Origin: Nitrospinota bacterium
GTDB lineage: Bacteria > Nitrospinota > Nitrospinia > JACRGO01
Direction: 5' to 3'
NCBI GenBank assembly: GCA_016212295.1
Contig: JACRGO010000002.1
Coordinates: 1-9,605, forward strand
DNA length: 9,605 bases
The position numbers were made by a program, and so were the translations under genes. The notes beneath the pieces were generated by a model. That model saw nothing but the letters and a program-made list of their open reading frames with translations. It made no database searches and had not been told where the DNA came from. Of this stretch, positions 6,197 to 9,605 are shown piece by piece (position 1 is the first letter of the stretch; every line of letters begins with the position of its first letter).

Positions 6197-6384
6197 TAGT
6201 AAACGCAAAAAATAAGTAGACATGGGCCGCTCCCGCATCCGGCCGGATAGTCAACGCTTTTTAAAAAAGCGCCTTTAATTTTCTCAATAAATTTGGGGCG
6301 TTTCCGCATGTATACTTATTTTTTGCGTTTACTATCCGCTTCCTTGCCTGAAAAATCATGGCGCTTTTTAAAAAACGTTGACTA
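6197..6384. mobile_element. Outer MITE-like element with TA flanks, interrupted by a second copy
   Basis: The left end begins TA then GTAAACGCAAAAAATAAGTA (6199-6218). The right end, read on the minus strand, begins TA then GTCAACGTTTTTTAAAAAG. The short terminal inverted repeat is GT(A/C)AACG. Removing the inner element leaves about 99 bases between the TA dinucleotides. Joining the flanks over one TA gives CCCGTTTATATAATCGGG, an 18-base near-perfect palindrome (8 of 9 pairs), as expected if it entered a palindromic TA target. IS630/Tc1-mariner elements duplicate TA, so this is probably a non-autonomous relative, but no transposase is present and family assignment is inference. Confidence 0.6.
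6248..6334. mobile_element. Inner MITE-like element, same termini, opposite orientation
   Basis: TA at 6248-6249 and 6333-6334 bound 83 bases. The right arm (6307-6332) is the reverse complement of the outer element's left arm (6199-6224) with one mismatch in 26. The left arm (6250-6273) matches the reverse complement of the outer right arm with one substitution and one length difference in an A-run. The centre (about 6274-6306) is unrelated AT-rich sequence. Collapsing the insertion to a single TA regenerates CGGATATCCG, a perfect 10-base palindrome. Its left arm contains a CGCTTTTT/AAAAAGCG hairpin that any pilB read-through transcript would carry. Confidence 0.6.
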
Positions 6385-6401
6385 TAATCGGGATGAAAAG
6401 C

Positions 6402-8651
6402 TTATGCGCCCGCAACGGGCTTAACTTGCAGAGCGGCCAGCTTCTTGGCCATTTCCGCCAATTTCCTGTCCGCCGAGTTTAAACGGAAGAGGCAGGACGT
6501 GATGACCTTATAGGCTATTTCAGGATAATTCTCCAGGGTCTCCCTGAGCTTGTCGCCAGGGAACGCCTTGACCCGGCTCTTCCCCTTGGAGATGATGGTT
6601 GCGTTCCTGGGTTTGTTCATCAATGCGCTCATTTCCCCGAAGTATTCGCCTGGCTGGGAAATCTCCGCCACCACGGCGCCCGCCTTTTTGATGACCAGGC
6701 TGCCTTGAATGAGTTGGTAAAAGGTGGTGTCCGTGTTTCCCTCCTTGATGATCATGTCGCCGTTTTCAAAGGTAAGTTCATCAGGAGTCAGAAGATATTG
6801 GGGAAGGGCCTCCTTCACATGCACGGTATGCTTCAGGGCCTCGTCAAGGGTGGTGATCCCGGCCCTGACCTTGGACAAGGCGTCCTGGCGAAGGGTCCTC
6901 ATGCCCTCCTTCATCGCCACCTTTCTTAACTGGTCCTCCGGCAATTGGGCGGTAATGGCCTGCTTGATAGATTCGTTGACCTCCATCAACTCATAGGCGG
7001 CCACCCTTCCCTTGTATCCCTTGCCCTGGCACGCGGGGCATCCTTTTCCCTTCATGATCTTAAGGTCCTTCAGATCATCCTCGAAAAAGCCCATCTCTAT
7101 CAATTTTTTCCTGTCGCGCTCAACGTCCCAGGCCGGATCGGCCTCCTTGCATTCGGCGCATATCCGGCGCATAAGGCGCTGGGAAAGAATCATGGTCAGG
7201 GCGGAGGACACCATGTAGCCTGGTATTCCTATGTCTATAATGCGTCCCACGGTGGAAGGGCAGTCGTTTGTATGAAGGGTGCTGAAGACAAGATGTCCTG
7301 TCATGGCGGCCTTGATGGCGATCTCGGCGGTCTCCGCGTCCCGGATTTCCCCCACAAGTATTATTTCCGGGTCCTGGCGCAAAAACGCCTTCAGGGCCGC
7401 GGCAAAGGTCATCCCGACCTCGTTCCGGACCAGAACCTGGTTGATGCCGGCAAAATTGAATTCCACGGGGTCCTCGGCGGTCAGTATCTTGTTGTCAACG
7501 TTATTCAAGGCGTTGACCGCGGAATAGAGGGTGGTGGTCTTGCCGCTGCCGGTCGGGCCGGTCACCAGCACAAGGCCGAAGGGGTTCTTGATGGCCTTAT
7601 TGAATTTCGCGAAATTTTCCGGGGAGAATCCGAGCTTGCCCAGGTCAACGTTAAGATTGGACTTGTCGAGTATCCTGAGTACCATAGACTCCCCGAACAA
7701 GGTAGGCAGGCACGACACACGGAAATCCACGGCCTGCTTCTTGCCCAGGCGCAGCTTGATCCTGCCGTCCTGGGGGACCCTTCTCTCGGCGATGTTCAAT
7801 GAGGCGAGGATTTTAAGGCGCGAGACAAGGGCGTTTTTTATCTGCAACGGAAGATTGAGGGAAACATACAGGGCCCCGTCCAGCCTGTACCGCACCCTGA
7901 AACTTTTTTCGTAAGGCTCGATATGGATATCGCTCACCTTCAACTTGATGGCCTTGGTGAGGATGCCGTTGACCAGTTTGATGATTGGGGCCGCGTCGGC
8001 GCTCAACTCGTCCTTTATCTCTTCTTCATCGCCCGCCTCCACGTCCTCCGCCGCCTCGGACACCAGGGAGCCGATATCGTCTATTTCCTTTATTTCCACG
8101 CCTGTTTCCTCTGACTCCTCCCCGATCTTTTTAAAGAAGGATTGATACTCCTCCGGGCTTATCTTGTAATATTTTTTATAGGCCTCGACTATGTCCTTTT
8201 CAGTGGTTATAACTGATTTTATGGAAAGCTGGGTGGCGTTGTGGACCTCCTCGATGGCGTCGGTGTTGGTGGGGTCGGCCATGGCGAGGGTCAGCACCTT
8301 GGCCGCTACCCTCACCGGGAAAACCATATGCTGCTTGGCGAGGTCGTACTGCACCAGGGAAATGGTTTCCGGGTTTATCATCAACTCGGAAATGCTGATT
8401 ACCGGGAGGTTCAGTTGGCGGCTGGCGAAGCTGACGATGTTTTCCGGCTCTATGACATCAAGCGCCGTGAGCGCCCGCACGAGAGTGGTCCCGGCCTTTT
8501 TCGAGAGGGCCACGGCCTCATCCAGTTGCTCCTTGGTGATTTGCCCCTCCTTTCGCAGCATTTCTCCAAGTTTGCTGGTGGAGGTCTGGCTCTTGCTTAT
8601 GGATTGCTTGAATGACGACTGCTTCGCCGTCTGGGGCGGGGTTGAAGCCAC
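6402..8651 (-). CDS. pilB: PilB/GspE-type secretion ATPase with C-terminal cyclic nucleotide-binding domain
   Basis: A 749-residue hexameric-type ATPase that would power type IV pilus extension (or type II secretion) at the inner membrane. An MshEN-like N-terminal domain covers about 27-135, though its Gly and Gln positions for c-di-GMP binding are partly changed (GTTLVRAL, ALDVI). The ATPase core has Walker A GPTGSGKT (365-372), Asp box ILTAEDPVEF (389-398), Walker B region ILVGEIRD (431-438), His box GHLVFSTLHTND (452-463) and a zinc tetracysteine (C498/C501, C538/C541). After the usual PilB end near 610, residues about 620-735 form an extra cNMP-binding domain, with the phosphate-cassette-like FGEMSALMNKPRNATI at 671-686. 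The start is GTG at 8651 with GGAGG nine bases upstream. pilC, pilT and pilin genes are not in the window; a GspE or MshE role is possible. Confidence 0.92.
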   Translation of the reverse strand: MASTPPQTAKQSSFKQSISKSQTSTSKLGEMLRKEGQITKEQLDEAVALSKKAGTTLVRALTALDVIEPENIVSFASRQLNLPVISISELMINPETISLVQYDLAKQHMVFPVRVAAKVLTLAMADPTNTDAIEEVHNATQLSIKSVITTEKDIVEAYKKYYKISPEEYQSFFKKIGEESEETGVEIKEIDDIGSLVSEAAEDVEAGDEEEIKDELSADAAPIIKLVNGILTKAIKLKVSDIHIEPYEKSFRVRYRLDGALYVSLNLPLQIKNALVSRLKILASLNIAERRVPQDGRIKLRLGKKQAVDFRVSCLPTLFGESMVLRILDKSNLNVDLGKLGFSPENFAKFNKAIKNPFGLVLVTGPTGSGKTTTLYSAVNALNNVDNKILTAEDPVEFNFAGINQVLVRNEVGMTFAAALKAFLRQDPEIILVGEIRDAETAEIAIKAAMTGHLVFSTLHTNDCPSTVGRIIDIGIPGYMVSSALTMILSQRLMRRICAECKEADPAWDVERDRKKLIEMGFFEDDLKDLKIMKGKGCPACQGKGYKGRVAAYELMEVNESIKQAITAQLPEDQLRKVAMKEGMRTLRQDALSKVRAGITTLDEALKHTVHVKEALPQYLLTPDELTFENGDMIIKEGNTDTTFYQLIQGSLVIKKAGAVVAEISQPGEYFGEMSALMNKPRNATIISKGKSRVKAFPGDKLRETLENYPEIAYKVITSCLFRLNSADRKLAEMAKKLAALQVKPVAGA

Positions 8652-8660
8652 GAAAAATTT

Positions 8661-8665
8661 CCTCC
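8661..8665 (-). promoter_or_regulatory. Ribosome binding site of pilB deciding a GTG start
   Basis: GGAGG on the minus strand, nine bases before the GTG at 8651. It lies inside a 10-base palindrome, CCTCCGGAGG (8661-8670), which could partly hide the site in the mRNA. It supports the non-ATG start. Confidence 0.75.
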
Positions 8666-8712
8666 GGAGGAAGGATTGGATTTGCGCTTAAAAATCAAGC
8701 AGTTACTAGGGT

Positions 8713-8741
8713 ATTATGCAAAAAAGAGGCGGGAAAAGCAA
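8713..8741 (-). promoter_or_regulatory. Candidate sigma-70-type promoter for pilB
   Basis: On the minus strand TTGCTT (8741-8736) and CATAAT (8718-8713) are separated by 17 bases. The -10 matches the consensus at 5 of 6 positions, the -35 at only 3 of 6. The predicted transcript start would give a leader of roughly 55 bases. It was found by eye in an AT-rich spacer, so chance is a real possibility. Confidence 0.3.
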
Positions 8742-8856
8742 GCTGATTCCTTTTATATTATTACGTTCAAAAATTTGTATTTTCCGCGCAAATTTTCAAC
8801 CGCTTCCTGGAGCGCGCATTGACTCAATCAAAATAAATTTCTCCTGAAGCATTCAA

Positions 8857-8885
8857 CGCTGATTTTATTTCAAGCGGAATCAGCG
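8857..8885. other. Stem-loop in the pilB-arfB spacer
   Basis: CGCTGATT (8857-8864) and AATCAGCG (8878-8885) form a perfect 8-bp inverted repeat around a 13-base loop. On the plus strand it is followed by an A-run and then a T-run rather than an immediate T-run, so it is a poor intrinsic terminator. It may be an operator or an mRNA structure; its function is unknown. Confidence 0.4.
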
Positions 8886-9032
8886 GCAAAAAAAGATTTT
8901 TTCCTTGCGAACTGTTAAAATAGCCCCATCGTCCCCTTATATCCTTTTTTAAGGAAGGAGAGGGGGGAGGGGCAATTCACTAAAGGTTTGATGCCATTTT
9001 GCGTCAATTCATGCCTTTATACGTGGCCATCC

Positions 9033-9452
9033 ATGCTAAAAATATCAAATCAAGTAACGATTCCGGCCGCTGAGATCGATTTGCAAGCGATACGCTCTCA
9101 AGGCGCGGGCGGGCAGAATGTGAACAAAGTGTCCACTGCTGTTCATTTGCGGTTTGACATAAAGGCTTCATCCTTGCCCGATGATTATAAGGAAAAATTG
9201 CTGGTCCTGCGTGATAACCGCATTTCCAGGGAGGGGGTTATTATCATCAAGGCGCAACAATACCGAAGCCAGGAAAAGAACAGGGAAGACGCGCTCCATA
9301 GACTTCAGGAGCTTATAAAAAGCATTGCCGTTCCCCGTAAGAAGCGGAGAGCGACAAGGCCAACAAAAGGATCACTGGAAAGGCGCTTGGCCGGCAAAAT
9401 AAAACTGGGCCAAAAAAAATCTCTGCGGGGAAAGGTTGACAGCCAGTATTAA
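9033..9452 (+). CDS. arfB: Ribosome rescue peptidyl-tRNA hydrolase ArfB (YaeJ/ICT1 family)
   Basis: A 139-residue class I release-factor-like protein lacking codon-recognition domains. It hydrolyses peptidyl-tRNA on ribosomes stalled at mRNA ends. The catalytic GGQ is at residues 26-28 within RSQGAGGQNVNKVSTAVHLRF, followed by the family block VIIIKAQQYRSQEKNR (69-84). The tail from about 101 is basic (PRKKRRATRPTKGSLERR, then KSLRGKV), as expected for the segment that enters the empty mRNA channel. I chose ATG 9033 because MLKISNQVTIP aligns without gaps to the start of E. coli YaeJ and gives nearly the same total length. No good Shine-Dalgarno precedes it. The ATG at 8991, with AAAGG just upstream, would add 14 residues and cannot be excluded. 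It is transcribed away from pilB and is probably functionally unrelated to it. Confidence 0.93.
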   Translation: MLKISNQVTIPAAEIDLQAIRSQGAGGQNVNKVSTAVHLRFDIKASSLPDDYKEKLLVLRDNRISREGVIIIKAQQYRSQEKNREDALHRLQELIKSIAVPRKKRRATRPTKGSLERRLAGKIKLGQKKSLRGKVDSQY

Positions 9453-9476
9453 CACCCCGTCTGCTTAGATACTTAC

Positions 9477-9605
9477 TCGCCTATTCTGAGAATTTATCTC
9501 GCACATTTCATTTCGGCAATGAGCCAAAAATATTTGAAATTTCAAAAAGGCGGCAAAAAGTGAAACGTTTTATGGCAAAAAGAGATAAATTTTCGGAATA
9601 GGCGA
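9477..9605. repeat. 129-base imperfect palindrome downstream of arfB, reaching the window edge
   Basis: Arms 9477-9500 and 9582-9605 are inverted repeats matching at 22 of 24 positions, both ending in TCGCCTATTC (outer end). The centre holds a perfect 14-base palindrome, TTTGAAATTTCAAA (9533-9546), close to the midpoint of the arms, with partly complementary sequence between. The whole could fold as one long imperfect hairpin. It is either a small MITE/REP-like element or part of the arfB 3' region. The window ends exactly at the right arm, so the true boundary and any target duplication cannot be seen. Confidence 0.6.

Larger units (their letters stand above)
8652..9032. other. Divergent intergenic region between pilB and arfB
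   Basis: This 381-base spacer holds no convincing gene. It contains the pilB ribosome binding site and candidate promoter, a stem-loop at 8857-8885 and a purine-rich G-tract at 8951-8972 (GGAAGGAGAGGGGGGAGGGG), which is followed closely by the arfB start region. In-frame TTG (8988) and ATG (8991) codons here could extend ArfB by 14-15 residues, but family length argues against this. Confidence 0.6.

Noticed and set aside
5653-6219. Long plus-strand open frame starting LDVRCSMFDV across the receiver gene
   Set aside because: Its start is made of the heptamer repeat array and the rest is antisense to an intact receiver with all catalytic residues. It is a shadow frame.
6162-6254. N-terminal extension of the CheY-like receiver by 31 residues
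   Set aside because: The extra residues are translated from the mobile-element region, and the ATG at 6161 has a GAGG site and begins at the first receiver strand.
8904-8921. Plus-strand promoter for arfB (TTGCGA and TAAAAT)
   Set aside because: The hexamers are only five bases apart, far from workable -35/-10 spacing.

Overview
The window looks like chromosome from a Gram-negative bacterium that makes type IV pili, has a chemosensory pathway and carries surface polysaccharide. No gene fixes the taxon. The repeat-littered spacers and AT-rich leaders recall uncultured Desulfobacterota-, Nitrospirota- or Nitrospinota-like genomes, but this is only an impression. No rRNA, tRNA, CRISPR array or transposase gene was seen.

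Six genes lie on the minus strand. In transcription order they are: a PilB-type pilus assembly ATPase with an added C-terminal cyclic-nucleotide-binding domain (8651-6402); a stand-alone CheY-like receiver (6161-5766); a CheA histidine kinase (5534-3351); a fusion of CheD with a CheB-type receiver but no methylesterase domain (3340-2399); a TIM-barrel sugar-phosphate isomerase/epimerase-like protein (2386-1571); and an O-antigen ligase/polymerase-type membrane protein (1412-180). cheA, cheD-receiver and the TIM-barrel gene are separated by only 10 and 12 bases and are probably one transcript. One gene is on the plus strand: the ribosome-rescue hydrolase ArfB (9033-9452), divergent from pilB across a 381-base spacer.

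The likely logic is that CheA phosphorylates the stand-alone receiver and/or the receiver fused to CheD. The partnership with pilB suggests a link to pilus-based surface behaviour, but that rests on proximity alone. Receptors, CheW, CheR and a complete CheB are absent from the window and must be encoded elsewhere.

The spacers are unusually structured. The pilB-receiver gap holds what appears to be one TA-flanked miniature inverted-repeat element inserted inside a second copy in opposite orientation. The receiver-cheA gap and the gap between the TIM-barrel and ligase genes each hold the same 17-base GC hairpin next to 7-base tandem repeats arranged as inverted blocks. The right edge of the window is a 129-base imperfect palindrome. 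Bases 1-179, beyond the ligase gene, hold no gene or clear terminator that I can see.
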